NCBI GenBank assembly: GCA_029204225.1
Contig: CM055098.1
Location: forward strand, 18,321,303-18,385,302
Reading direction: 5' to 3'
Source of the DNA: Diphasiastrum complanatum
Taxonomy: Eukaryota > Streptophyta > Lycopodiopsida > Lycopodiales > Lycopodiaceae
Length of the DNA stretch: 64,000 nt
In this document: positions 45,901 to 54,587 of the stretch, piece by piece
How positions within the stretch are numbered: position 1 is the first letter of the stretch
Layout of the letters: every line of letters starts with the position of its first letter
Position numbers and translations under genes: made by a program
Notes under the pieces: model-generated
The model's database searches: none
What the model was told of the DNA's origin: nothing
Seen by the model: only the letters and a program-made list of their open reading frames with translations

Positions 45901-48900
45901 CTCCTACGCTTAGCCTCCTCAATCAAGGCCCGCAATGTGAAGATGTGATCTATGATAGAATAATGGGCTCGAAAACCTGACCCATAGCATGTAGTCTCCT
46001 AGTCTTCGCCTCTGAGCTCACAACAAACTGAACAATAGTACCATATAGTTTCGCCAGGACATGCCCAATCATGATCGTGCGGTAGTTACTCGGAATCATG
46101 GGGTCACCATTCTTATGGATGGGGTGGATAATGTTAGTGCACCAGGATGATGGGAAACCGGAAACAACTGCGGAATGAAGAAGGGTGGCTATAGTAGGAG
46201 CGAGTAAGTCTGAGGCATGGGAAATAAGTTCAGACTCAAGGTCTTCAATATCTCTAGCCTTGTGGAACTTCATCTTCTTAATGGCTGCTACCATGTCATA
46301 TGTGAAGAAGGAGAACTCAGATGGTCGTGGAGATATAGAGATAGGTGAGTCGGTAGGGACGGTATACAAGCTAGTAGCATAATCAGTCCAGATGCGAAGG
46401 TCCTCCAGGAGGGGTGGTGGAGAGCGAGGAATGAACTCATGCCAAAAAGCGCCCGAAGAAGAACCGAAAAGGAGGTCAATAAGATGTTTCCCTTCAGAAT
46501 CATCATAGGAACGCTTCTTACGGAAGAGAACACGATGGTAGGAGCGTTGGGAAGATCGAAGCAGATGTGGAGCATGAATACTTGAATAGGTTACTGACTG
46601 GTGAAGAGAACGACACTCAGTATCCTACCATGGAGGGTGCAATGGTGAGGTGTGCATCGAGTCTTTTTGGGATGGGGTTTTGTGGGGAGAGTTAGTGATG
46701 TAGCCGTGTGGAGAGAGGTGGTGAGAAAAGCAGCCTGGGTGTCAACTGGACTGTCATGAGGAAAGGAGTGTAAAAGTGAAGCCAAGGACTGCCGGTACAG
46801 TGGCATGTAAATGGGATCAAATGTGTACGTGGGTGCTCGGGTAATCATGGGTAATGTAGATGAATGAGTGGGTGGGAGGTGGCCGATATCGAAGAAGAGA
46901 AACGAGTGATCAGAAAGGGTGGTGGGGGAAACGTGGAAGTTAGAGACTATGGGTACAAAGGATGGTGACCCCATGAGATAGTCAACGACACTATGTCCTC
47001 CACTGTGAGGGTGGCATGTATAAATGTTTGAATGTGGCCAGCAGGGTAACCCATTATAAATCACTAGCTCATGTGCCTCTCCAAACTGCAGTAAGTGCTC
47101 ACCATATGAAGTAGTAGGTCCCAAACCGTCCGCGAAGGTCCTGGTAACCTCAAGCATATCACTGTCAAGGGCACGAACAAGCAGCTGATCAGAGGTGTCG
47201 AAGAACTCTGTCTGTCTCGAAGATGTCCGGGCATTAAAGTCCCCTGTGAGGAGAATATGCCCTTGCTTTGGAAAGTAATGTGCTGCAATAAAAAGATCTC
47301 TATCCAAACCAATATCCTGACCCACGATGCGAGTCCATATGTAGCGGGCCTGCTCGTCATGTCAGATGAAGTCAATATTCAAATGGAGAGTCTCTCTGTA
47401 CAAGCCGGTGACCCCACCTGAACCTCGGCCACTGACAAATCTAGTCTCTCGTTGGAATACTGAGTCCCATCTATATCCAGGAAAGGAAGGAGGTCCTTGC
47501 CAGGCTCTCGTGTGTCTCCATGAGGAATAATATATCTCTGCCTGTGATAAAATCAACAAGGTCCCCTGTCATGGAAGATGAACTCATCTGCCAGACTCAC
47601 AGGTTGCCTGAAAGGCCTTACGCCTCTCCTCTACCTAGATATATGTGAGGTCCATGTAGATAGTGGTACCACGTAGCTTACTTCTACACCGCAAAGCATC
47701 TCGACGACTCTCTAGGGAAGTGAAGCGGATGATGAGTGTGGTTGCATCTCTAGTGGTCCTCCAAGCAGTATCTAACCCATCTGTCCTGTGCTCGAGAGTG
47801 GTGTCGAGAAAGCGTTTGGCATCCTGTGTATCCGGGATTCCGCGAACTCTAATGTTGTGCGCTTTTTGATCTCGAGATTTCTTGTCCGAAATGGTGGCTG
47901 AGATAACTGAGGAGATGGGAGCGCTTGGTTTGGTGCCTTTTTTAAAAACTAATGCCCAAGAAAGGGCCTCTTCTTGCTGCTTTTTAATCTTTGTCTCTAG
48001 TTCCCATATCATATTGGTGGTGGACGCCGAAGCCGCAGCATGCTTGGTCCCAATGGATTGTTCGAGTGATGCAACTTTGGACTGCAGCATGTTCTTCTCA
48101 TGAATCAAAGACGTAACCATTCCTTTCAACTGCAAGATTTCTTGCCGCAAAATCTGGAAATCTGCCTTGATTTGATCGATTTGCCAAGAAGAGAACAATT
48201 TGGTTGATTTGGAGGGCGTATATGGGATGCTAGCTGTAGGTTGTGAGCTAGCAATGGTCGGAGTGGGAAGAATGGGATTGGAAAATGGAGGAGCAGATTT
48301 GGGAGAAGGGATGGGCAGGGCTACAGGTAGGGTTGATCCATCAGCGGAGGTAATGCCAACAGCGAGGGTGATGCCATCATCGAGGTCAGCGGGGGGGGGG
48401 GGGGGGGGGGGGCAGGCAGCCAGAGAGAGAGAGAGAGAGAGAGGCAAATTGTAGCATAGGAAGATTTGGCGATTTGCAAAGTTAGATGTTTTGCAAAAGA
48501 TGCAATGACAACTACTTAGGAGCTCTTAGTATACCAAAATTTTGTAGAGATCACCAGAGAGTCCAAACTTATGTCATAGTTGATTATTGTACCTGAACTA
48601 GACCACATTATAAATTAGGTTGGGTCTCGATAGCCCATGGATTTGGGTGCAAACCTAAGACTACCACTTGTTCAAGGTGAGTTGGACAAGTCGGGAAAAT
48701 ATTAATTGTTGGAAGAAATTGACACCACATGGATTCAACAGAGGGGTTGTGTGTCATTGGCTACAAAGGGTGTGGTTTTCAAGTGCTCAATTTGAAACGA
48801 TAATCCATGATCTAGACATTGAAATACAAGTTTTTGGTTCATGAAGGAGAACCAAGGGACATGACATGTTTCGCCCGTTAGTGAGCATAATGTGGTAGGG

Positions 48901-51900
48901 GGACGTAGTTCCATTGAATTCAAGGGAAAAGCTTGCTTCCAATGTGGACAAAATTGGGTCACCTTAAAAGCGACTATTGGTCCAAGGGTAAAGGTGGCCA
49001 TTACTAGAGATATACCCAAGGACAGATTGTCAAATGATGCAAACAAGGGCTGTGTTGCCAGGAAATCCGGGTGATCATAGTGAACGTATAAGGAGAAGGT
49101 CATAGTGTCCCTATTCTTGTTGACACAAGTTCCTCATACCACTTCATTAGTAATGCACTAGTAAAAGCGTCAATCACACACCATTGATTTGTGGTTATAA
49201 GTACACGCTTGGGTACAATAGTGGCTAAGGAGGGGTTCTCTATCGTAAGGTAGTGCCAAAGATGGAGATTTTTATTCAAGACTATAAAGGCCACTTAGAT
49301 TTCCATGATACCATTTTTGGAAAGTTAGATGTGGTGTTGGGCATGCAGTAGTGGCATCGGTAGCTACAACCCACTACTGACTTCAAGACACATAAATATT
49401 CATTTGATGGGAGTGAAGAACAAGTGGAGATCTTTGAGAATGATGGTCTTTTGGAAACGCCAAGGATTTTTGTATGCAAATCAAATGGTAAACAAGAAAC
49501 AAGTATTATCTTGTTTTTTGTTATCATCTCAAGTTCCAACTTTGATAAGTGTTATCAACAACTTATTAGTAGATGATGCATGTTATCTTCCAGCACTATT
49601 TTTGTAAACTTTGTGAATATATCTTGATGATAAAATTGGATTTTAGTAAGAGGTTGGTTGAACATGTTTTGCATTTACAAACGATGTTCTAGATCCTATG
49701 GCATCATATTTGGTAAGGAATCCTAGTGTGAGTTCCTTATGTGGGAGGTGGAATATCTTAGATATTTGATTTTGAAGGATCAAGGGCGGATGGATCCACT
49801 GAAGGTAGGGGTTATAACCAATTGGAATACACCTTGTATTATTCAAGATGTGAAGTCATTTCTTGGGACGGACAATTGGTATCACCGTTTTATGAAGGGT
49901 GTCAACATATTGCAACATTGTTCATGAATGTCACAAAGAGAGGGTCTAAGAAGAAACTTCTCATGGATATATGGGAGGGTATGAGCATGACACCTATGAT
50001 CGACTCAAGCCTAAGATGGCTAACACCCTTGTATTGTAAATAATAGATCTAGATGCATTGTTTGTATTGGATGCAAGAAGCACGGATGAAGGTGTTGTGT
50101 TGAGCCAAGATGGTCAATTTGTCACTATATTAATGAGATCGTGTGAGCAAACGAGGTCAAAAAGCTCAATGGGAAGAGCTTATTTTAGAGTTTTGCATGG
50201 CAATCAATCAAATATGAACTTAGCATCCAAAAAAATGTGGCAAATGTCTTATAGCAACTTGTTATGCTTTGCATGATAAGGAGTCACCATTTTGGTTGAA
50301 TAAGAAAAGCTTATTCAATGGATGATAATGCAGCCAGGCTTTAAACTCGGTATAAGATGAGAAATGCCTCAATTTTAAATGAGTGATGTGCCTCATTTTG
50401 TGCAAGCACATATTGCAGAGGAGGGATTTCCTCAAGAGGCCTCAAAAAGAAGTAAGAGCTAGAAGGTCTCACAATGTCTGAAACACTTAAAGCAAGATGG
50501 GTTACTGTTTTTTGGGGATAAAGTGTTTGTGCCCATGGATGTGAGCCTGAGAAAGCACATTTTGTACCAAAGACACAATATGCCAAATTCAACTCATCTA
50601 GGTTTCCAAAGAAACCTTGCACTAGTTTCAAAATTTTACATTTGGCTAGCCACGAAAGTGGAAGTGCAACATTACTGCATGGAAACCTATCAAGCGGTAA
50701 GGTTGACGAGGGGAAGCCAACAAGATTGTTGAATCTGTTAAATACCAGTTGGGTCGAGGAGAGTATTTTCATGGATTTTGTTACTCATCTCTCAATGAAA
50801 AAGAAGGAAAATGACGCCTTATGCACTAAGATTGCATATTTTATTTCCACAAAGACTAAGGCCAAGGCTTTTGAATTGGTAGATAATCTTTTCAAAACCC
50901 TCTTTTGTCTATATGGATTGTCACAAGTTGCTACTGTTAAAGATGATATTAGCCATAAGTAGTAGGGACCACCATTAGGGCCAAACTGAGTGTGGGCATG
51001 ATACACCCTTTTGAATTGAAGGCCTTGATGACCAGTTTTAGCTCATTGATTATAGCTTAGCAAAATTATGTCAACTTATTTTAATGGGTCAACAAGGTGG
51101 GACAAATAGGTGCAAGCCTAATTGGGCCCAAGCAGATATGAGAATGAAGTGAATATTGCTATATTGGGTACGAGAGTGAATAGCTTCTAGGTTTTTGCCT
51201 TTTACAAAGTTACAAGTGGTAGGCATAGGAGACCACGACATGTTTTATTCCCAATTGCACTTCCTTTAGCTCACAGGGAGAAAGTTCAATGTAGTAGGTC
51301 ACTGTGACGTTCATGGCGAGGTGGCAAACAAGTCTCCAGTTGATTTTTGTTGATTATTTCACATACAACTGCCATGCAGGATGGATCAAAAATGGATTTT
51401 TTGTAGGGTTGTAACACAATATGTGGTTGCTATGAAAATGAAAGTACATGGATAGGATCCTCATTTAAAGAATCATGAGGTTCCTTGGTAGAAACAATTA
51501 CCTCATGAAAGACAGCATGTGATACTGAGGAATTCATATCCATATGTTGGCATTGCGGGGTAACATAAGAAGTCTTGGGAGGAATCAAGGACAAAAAGAG
51601 TTTAAATATTGAAGTTATAGACATCCATGACTTAGTAGATAATAAGTAGCAAAGTAAATCACTCACCTTACATATGGAAGACATGAAATAATTGAAAATG
51701 TTGAACCCTCTAATAACTCTGTGAATGTGCATCAATTTTTAGCTCCACATTATGAAGAGAGAACACAATGAAGTAGTAAACTAAACTACTACATTTTCCA
51801 TTTGAAAATAGGAGCACCTGCTCGCGAACCACATTAGTTAATTCAATCACCAGAGCCTCAGCATCCTGCTCCTACAAATAACCGAAACAAACTTTAGAAT

Positions 51901-52232
51901 TAGTCAAAGTTAAAACTCAATGTTGAAAAAGATATTCTAATATTTAACAAACCAATGAACCATTTATTCACCACTGAAAATAACCATCACTTTGTATATA
52001 GACAACTTGTAAGGCAAGTTACAAGGACCTTGATAATAGCAACGAAAATCCTTTGTCTCATAAGGTAATTGGGAAAAATAGTTGTAACGTGAACTAGGTG
52101 TCAAATTCAAATACAATGAGTCCAGGAAACTAACTTTTTGTAAAATTGTCTTGAGTGCTCGCCTTAGCTGAGCAGCTTCTTTTTGAGCCTCTTCTTGCAC
52201 TCTCTTCATGCATTCCATGTTTTGTACACAAT
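30915..52232 (-). CDS. Long coiled-coil protein gene, multi-exon, 5' end not found
   Basis: This is the one host gene I can support. Exons on the minus strand, 5' to 3': 52232-52135, 51871-51818, candidate 37323-37253, 37111-36869, 35908-35756, 35165-35014, 34295-34163, 34084-34001, 31262-31119, 30962-30915. Each has AG before and GT after. From 37111 to the TGA every phase joins without a break (0/0, 0/0, 0/2, 2/0, 0/0, 0/0, 0/stop). About 1.2 kb of coding sequence is visible, nearly all predicted heptad coiled coil rich in Glu, Lys, Leu and Arg, with no catalytic motif. One intron is about 14.5 kb and holds a LINE plus a chromovirus. The first exons and at least one exon before 37323 (to supply one base of phase) are missing from my view. 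Long plant coiled-coil proteins include golgins, nuclear-envelope and cytoskeletal proteins; I cannot choose. No GRIP domain is seen at the C-terminus. Confidence 0.8.
31119..31262 (-). CDS. Coiled-coil gene, exon
   Basis: 144 bases, 48 codons, phase 0 at both ends, between GTCTTCTAG and GTGCCA. Encodes [20 protein letters not shown], then [20 protein letters not shown], then QRALSSSK. Confidence 0.85.
31263..34000 (-). other. Intron of the coiled-coil gene
   Basis: About 2.7 kb between exons with matching phase. No coding element seen. It contains a C13 run followed by (CA)n (32986-33014) and a short tandem duplication (31496-31518 and 31521-31543, GTTGGCATTAAGGGTGAGCT). Confidence 0.65.
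32986..33014. repeat. Poly-C and (CA)n tract
   Basis: Thirteen C, then A A and about seven CA units, within an intron of the minus-strand gene. Confidence 0.95.
34001..34084 (-). CDS. Coiled-coil gene, exon
   Basis: 84 bases, 28 codons, phase 0 at both ends, between ATTACAG and GTAAAA. Encodes [20 protein letters not shown] then IAMTKTFE. Only 78 bases separate it from the preceding exon; the intron below it is about 2.7 kb. Confidence 0.82.
34163..34295 (-). CDS. Coiled-coil gene, exon
   Basis: 133 bases between CTTGCAG and GTAACT. Takes two bases from the previous exon and ends in phase 0. Encodes [20 protein letters not shown], then [20 protein letters not shown], and ends AVKT. Confidence 0.82.
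35014..35165 (-). CDS. Coiled-coil gene, exon with a competing donor
   Basis: 152 bases between GATATCCAG and GTATGA. Encodes [20 protein letters not shown], then [20 protein letters not shown]. It ends two bases into a codon, AG, completed by G of the next exon (Arg). A second donor, G/GTAAGA, lies 35 bases further (exon end 34979) and is closer to consensus, but would shift the frame. The 248-bp MITE is in the intron upstream of this exon. Confidence 0.85.
35392..35639. mobile_element. hAT-type MITE with 8-bp target duplication
   Basis: 248 bases bounded by an exact 8-bp direct repeat ATCAAAAC (35384-35391 and 35640-35647). Termini are inverted: the left end reads CATAGTACCCCGTGGTACC and the complement of the right end reads CATAGGTCCCGTGGTACC, with an 11-bp perfect core (35400-35410 and 35622-35632). 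There is no reading frame. The interior holds twelve GGTACC sites and an A18 tract, so it can fold extensively. An 8-bp duplication and short CA-starting inverted repeats fit a non-autonomous hAT element. It lies in an intron of the coiled-coil gene. Confidence 0.8.
35756..35908 (-). CDS. Coiled-coil gene, exon
   Basis: 153 bases, 51 codons, phase 0 at both ends, between TTGTTCACAG and GTATCT. Encodes [20 protein letters not shown], then [20 protein letters not shown]. Strong acceptor with pyrimidine-rich lead. Confidence 0.85.
36869..37111 (-). CDS. Coiled-coil gene, exon
   Basis: 243 bases, exactly 81 codons, between TTACATTAG and GTGCTT. Encodes [18 protein letters not shown], then [20 protein letters not shown], then [17 protein letters not shown], and ends EDAVK. 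Continuous heptads with no proline, a textbook coiled coil. Confidence 0.85.
37253..37323 (-). CDS. Coiled-coil gene, candidate exon
   Basis: 71 bases between AAGAGCAG and GTACCT. The open frame encodes [20 protein letters not shown] then PQE and ends in phase 0, as the next exon needs. It must receive one base from a preceding exon, while 51818 ends in phase 0, so an intermediate exon is missing or this one is not used. Confidence 0.45.
38100..38490 (-). pseudogene. Second LINE endonuclease fragment
   Basis: Minus strand. Reads [36 protein letters not shown], then [20 protein letters not shown] and [10 protein letters not shown] with frame changes. It parallels the endonuclease C-terminus of the main LINE at about 46990-46600. 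It follows the RT C-terminal region of that LINE in the same orientation, so two LINE pieces are joined near 38490. Confidence 0.75.
38495..39357 (-). pseudogene. LINE ORF2, reverse transcriptase second half
   Basis: Continuation of the LINE interrupted at 39357/45706. Begins with [19 protein letters not shown] (RT motif B/C region), then [11 protein letters not shown] with the catalytic YVDD at about 39215. [20 protein letters not shown] and KVMVFN follow, the typical thumb region. The C-terminal part ([20 protein letters not shown]) extends to about 38500 with frameshifts. Confidence 0.9.
39353..39357. repeat. Target-site duplication CCAAT, left copy
   Basis: CCAAT flanks the chromovirus here and again at 45706-45710. 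Removing the element and one copy restores a continuous LINE sequence. Confidence 0.93.
39358..39703 (+). mobile_element. 5' LTR of chromovirus F1
   Basis: 346 bp, TG...CA, nearly identical to the 3' LTR except for an 11-bp deletion near 39530 and scattered substitutions. Confidence 0.95.
39704..39713 (+). other. Primer-binding site of F1, initiator tRNA-Met type
   Basis: TATCAGACCC directly follows the LTR and matches the core of the usual TATCAGAGCC site, one base changed. Confidence 0.6.
40603..41790 (+). pseudogene. Gag of chromovirus F1
   Basis: ATG at 40603 opens a 297-codon frame. An acidic N-terminus leads to a predicted coiled segment ([20 protein letters not shown]). The gypsy gag domain follows: [68 protein letters not shown] at 41494 is followed in frame by a Lys-rich tract and another TAG (41566). 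One intact zinc knuckle, [14 protein letters not shown] (41638-41679), follows, then TGA near 41789. Pol continues in the -1 frame from 41799. Both TAGs could derive from CAG. Confidence 0.9.
41799..43211 (+). pseudogene. Pol of F1: protease and reverse transcriptase
   Basis: 471 codons from an ATG at 41799, in the -1 frame relative to gag. Protease: [17 protein letters not shown] near residue 28, where the catalytic D-[ST]-G reads DDG, and [13 protein letters not shown] near 103. Reverse transcriptase: [61 protein letters not shown] and [14 protein letters not shown] with the catalytic DD at about 42930. It ends at TAG 43212 in EYA[13 protein letters not shown], where related elements have Gln. 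Confidence 0.93.
43215..44525 (+). pseudogene. Pol of F1: RNase H and integrase core
   Basis: Same frame as the RT, broken by TGA 43818, TAG 44169 and TGA 44523. RNase [47 protein letters not shown]. An acidic Ser/Glu/Asp linker follows 43820. Integrase: the HHCC zinc domain ([20 protein letters not shown] ... CQKCQVYKA), [45 protein letters not shown]. The stops at 44169 and 44523 stand where related proteins have Trp (FYWP, NFW). Confidence 0.92.
44526..45337 (+). pseudogene. Pol of F1: integrase C-terminus and chromodomain
   Basis: [14 protein letters not shown] ends at a small deletion near 44605 that changes frame (the expected VNQ is lost). The frame 44606-45337 then reads [40 protein letters not shown] and [13 protein letters not shown]. 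Near 45134 it slips again. One frame over, [18 protein letters not shown][18 protein letters not shown] is a chromodomain with TGA (45238) where the conserved Trp belongs and TAG at 45247. The chromodomain would target histone marks in an intact element. Confidence 0.88.
45336..45348 (+). other. Polypurine tract of F1
   Basis: AAGAGGGAGGGAG directly precedes the 3' LTR. Confidence 0.9.
45349..45705 (+). mobile_element. 3' LTR of chromovirus F1
   Basis: 357 bp, TG...CA. It contains CCAGTTGAGTC, absent from the 5' LTR. Followed by the CCAAT target duplication (45706-45710). Confidence 0.95.
45711..47560 (-). pseudogene. LINE ORF2, endonuclease and reverse transcriptase first half
   Basis: Minus strand, interrupted at its lower end by F1. 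Endonuclease (APE type): [16 protein letters not shown] near 47480, [14 protein letters not shown] with the GDFN motif at about 47250, [11 protein letters not shown] near 46985, TTLSDHSF near 46910. Reverse transcriptase: [57 protein letters not shown], then [19 protein letters not shown] (motif A, catalytic Asp) near 45890. Several frameshifts. YVDD lies beyond the insertion at 39215. Related to plant L1-type LINEs. Confidence 0.93.
47635..48447 (-). CDS. LINE ORF1 (nucleic-acid-binding chaperone-like)
   Basis: A 270-codon open frame upstream (minus sense) of ORF2. Simple-sequence N-terminus: Ser-Leu repeats from (GA)n and a proline run from the G22 tract. A Pro/Ser-rich stretch follows, then a coiled coil around residues 86-165 ([30 protein letters not shown]). 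The C-terminal domain carries [20 protein letters not shown] and [20 protein letters not shown], the layout of LINE ORF1 proteins with an RRM-like fold. The frame is intact although ORF2 is dead. The true start is uncertain because of the repeats. Confidence 0.7.
   Translation of the reverse strand: MPLSLSLSLAACPPPPPPPADLDDGITLAVGITSADGSTLPVALPIPSPKSAPPFSNPILPTPTIASSQPTASIPYTPSKSTKLFSSWQIDQIKADFQILRQEILQLKGMVTSLIHEKNMLQSKVASLEQSIGTKHAAASASTTNMIWELETKIKKQQEEALSWALVFKKGTKPSAPISSVISATISDKKSRDQKAHNIRVRGIPDTQDAKRFLDTTLEHRTDGLDTAWRTTRDATTLIIRFTSLESRRDALRCRSKLRGTTIYMDLTYI
48391..48443. repeat. G22 tract and (AG)n at the LINE 5' end
   Basis: Twenty-two consecutive G (48391-48412), a short spacer, and about eleven AG units (48422-48443). 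On the minus strand they encode a proline run and Leu-Ser repeats. Such G runs can form quadruplexes. Confidence 0.97.
48444..48889. other. No gene recognised
   Basis: Sequence between the LINE 5' end and the gypsy relic below. Nothing supported; it is part of the large intron. Confidence 0.5.
48890..50975 (+). pseudogene. Decayed Ty3/gypsy polyprotein (F3)
   Basis: Plus-strand relic in many frames. Zinc knuckle half ([10 protein letters not shown]) near 48930; protease remnants ([15 protein letters not shown] near 49115; DVVLG-type near 49330). RT tail: [34 protein letters not shown] (49739-49870). RNase H start: [20 protein letters not shown] (50061-50120). Integrase: [56 protein letters not shown] (50735-50950). 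The RT core with its Asp pair is missing. No LTRs recognised. Older than F1. Confidence 0.82.
50976..51817. other. No gene recognised
   Basis: Between the gypsy relic and the next exon of the coiled-coil gene. Possibly further eroded gypsy sequence, but no motif is clear. Confidence 0.5.
51818..51871 (-). CDS. Coiled-coil gene, exon
   Basis: 54 bases, phase 0 on both sides, between TTTGTAG and GTGCTC. Encodes [18 protein letters not shown]. Too short to stand alone; supported by phase agreement with the exon above and by style. Confidence 0.6.
52135..52232 (-). CDS. Coiled-coil gene, exon (most upstream found)
   Basis: 98 bases between TTGGGCAG and GTTAGT. Enters with two bases of a codon and ends in phase 0. 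Encodes [20 protein letters not shown] then [12 protein letters not shown], a heptad pattern. No exon further upstream was recognised. Confidence 0.65.
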
Positions 52233-54113
52233 CTGCCCAATTATCGAGATCATGACCTTTTCAAAGGGAAAATGCTATCGATACTAATGATACATATTTT
52301 AATTGTAGAATTCAAAACACTAAAAGCCAATAAGACTGTTCACAACAGATTGTCATTTGACAATGAATCTACTTCCTAACAGACCATTGCTAGAATTCAA
52401 ATATCTACTCCCTTTGAGACTTCCAGACCATATGGATACATAATAGCCATGTTTTATGAAGCTTCCTATCATTGGACTTCTTTTAGTCCATAAGAGATGA
52501 ACATTTGTTGGCCCAAAAAAGTATCGACCACATTGTAATCATATCCATATCACATTTTAGAAGAACTAAGTTCCAAAACACATTCGGAATGCTCAGTTGA
52601 GAGTTCTATAAGAAATTTCACAATATTCCAAATTTACACATTCTTTTATATAGTATTAAGGTGTTTCATATGCATCCATGAAGATATGCACATAAGCATA
52701 GATATTACACATAGAAGGTTGCAACATATGTGTGCATATGATACAATATGTGGTAAGTTTTATGGACACACATAGTCCATATGTCTCTATTTTTGGCCAT
52801 TATTAATGGACACACTTTTTATTATATTTTTTGGGCCGCAATATTTAAATTTTCAAATTTCTCTCCAATTCAATTGAAGGGAGATAGCTTTTTTTTAGTT
52901 ACTAAAGCTATTCATTTGTTAGTTGAGCTCTTTGTAAGGGAGTTCCAAAAGATCTTTGTTGGAGGTATGCCTGAGCTATCAGCAGCCATTGATTTCATTA
53001 GACTTCTTTGTTAGAGAATGCTTGTGAATGATTGTTTTGCCACTTTATGAATGTTATTGGTAGACACTTTCTTTTTGGGCCACTTTCTCTTTCTAGAACA
53101 TTTTTTTTCACAACATTTTTGTTTGCGAGTAGAATTGAGTTCTATTAGTTGCATTGGTGTTGTAGCTAGTCGTTGCCCATGATGATGTGATTTTCTTTGC
53201 TGGCCATTCTCCAAGAACCCTTATTTTCAACTTTTGGGAGAACTCATCATTTTCATCAATTTTTGTGGCAAAAGTTAAAAATAATCACATGGATGAGAGC
53301 GCTAGGCTGAGTCAAGACTGTTGATCCAAGTTTCATGTCAAATATACTCTACATCAAAAGATCTTGCAAAGTTTTTAAAAGGGATAAAAAACAAATTCTC
53401 ATTTAAATAATTTTTAGTTGGCTATTTTTTAATGTGATTGGATCTTGTTAATTCCTGTCGTTTCATGATCCATAAGATCCATTTGACCTTTCAGATCACA
53501 TTCTACAGATGATTATTGCTACTTATCTTAAAGTGATTCTTATATATCCATGTACTCTTCCATATCTTTATCCTTTCATATATGGATTTGCTCATGTCGA
53601 TGCTAACGTTTTACACCTTGGAGTGCTGATCCTATTTTTCTGGATACTACTATACATTTTTGGGTATTACAGATACCTTGGGTTGCTACACAAGTGTTCA
53701 TTCCATTTGTTTGTCAAGGTGATCCATTCCTAGTTGCTACCTATCACTTAATCTCTGATGATGTTGCCGAGTTGGTGCTATGGTTGCCACGTATACATTT
53801 TTTTGTGGTGTTCTTGGGCCATTTGACTAGCTTTTGCATATCTCAATTGTTGGGATCCTACATGATGACACTTTCTTATGGCATTCTTGAGCTATTAGAG
53901 TGCTTTGAGAGACTTACAAGATTGTTTTGATTCTTTATGTCTTGCATCTACATCGACTTATTATTGGTTTACTGTAGTATCATGGTGCTTTTGGAATACT
54001 TGTGACGAGTTATGTCCTCTCCTTCAATATCTCGATTGGGCGATACATGTGATTCTAAGTTCACAATTGTTTATAATTGGCTAATAATTGCTTGTGGCCT
54101 CTCTTCTAGGTTG
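52233..54113. other. No gene recognised
   Basis: AT-rich. Upstream exons of the coiled-coil gene are expected on the minus strand from here onward, but none could be picked with confidence. Plus-strand frames at 53509-53930 are hydrophobic by composition only. Confidence 0.5.
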
Positions 54114-54118
54114 TGGGG

Positions 54119-54587
54119 TGTTACAACTCCTTAAGATCTTCGACTGCCTTGAAGGTTCCGCACACCCCATACCAATGACGATGCACTGTATCCACCCATC
54201 CATAGGGTCACAACCGACCCACCCCCATGCACTGGAGCTATCGACATAATCATGCCCGGTCAAGCCTCCTACGATAACTGGCATCCCATACCACCAGCCA
54301 TTGCACTCAGCTCTCCCTAGCACACATCTCCTGGCCTGGAGATACATCCTAACTCATGCACGTGCTCTCCATCCACCAACTCCCGGGTAGACTGAGTGAA
54401 TGGCAAGAGGGAAGCCCCACCACTATATAGGCATAGCATGGTGAGTCCCATCAAGCACGGTCCTGCTGGTGACACTTGACCACCTAGGATGGTGACGCGT
54501 GGCACCCAAACATGTCGATAACGCCAGACCTGCGTCATGCCCCTTGCGAGGCCGTCGCTGAAGGGCGTACCGTTATAATACATAACA
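54119..54587 (-). mobile_element. 3' LTR of F2
   Basis: 469 bp, on the minus strand TGTTATGTATT ... GGAGTTGTAACA. CCTATATAGTGG near 54430 (minus sense) is a plausible TATA region. At the place where the other LTR has telomeric units it reads CCTAGGATGGTGACGCG on the plus strand. Confidence 0.93.
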
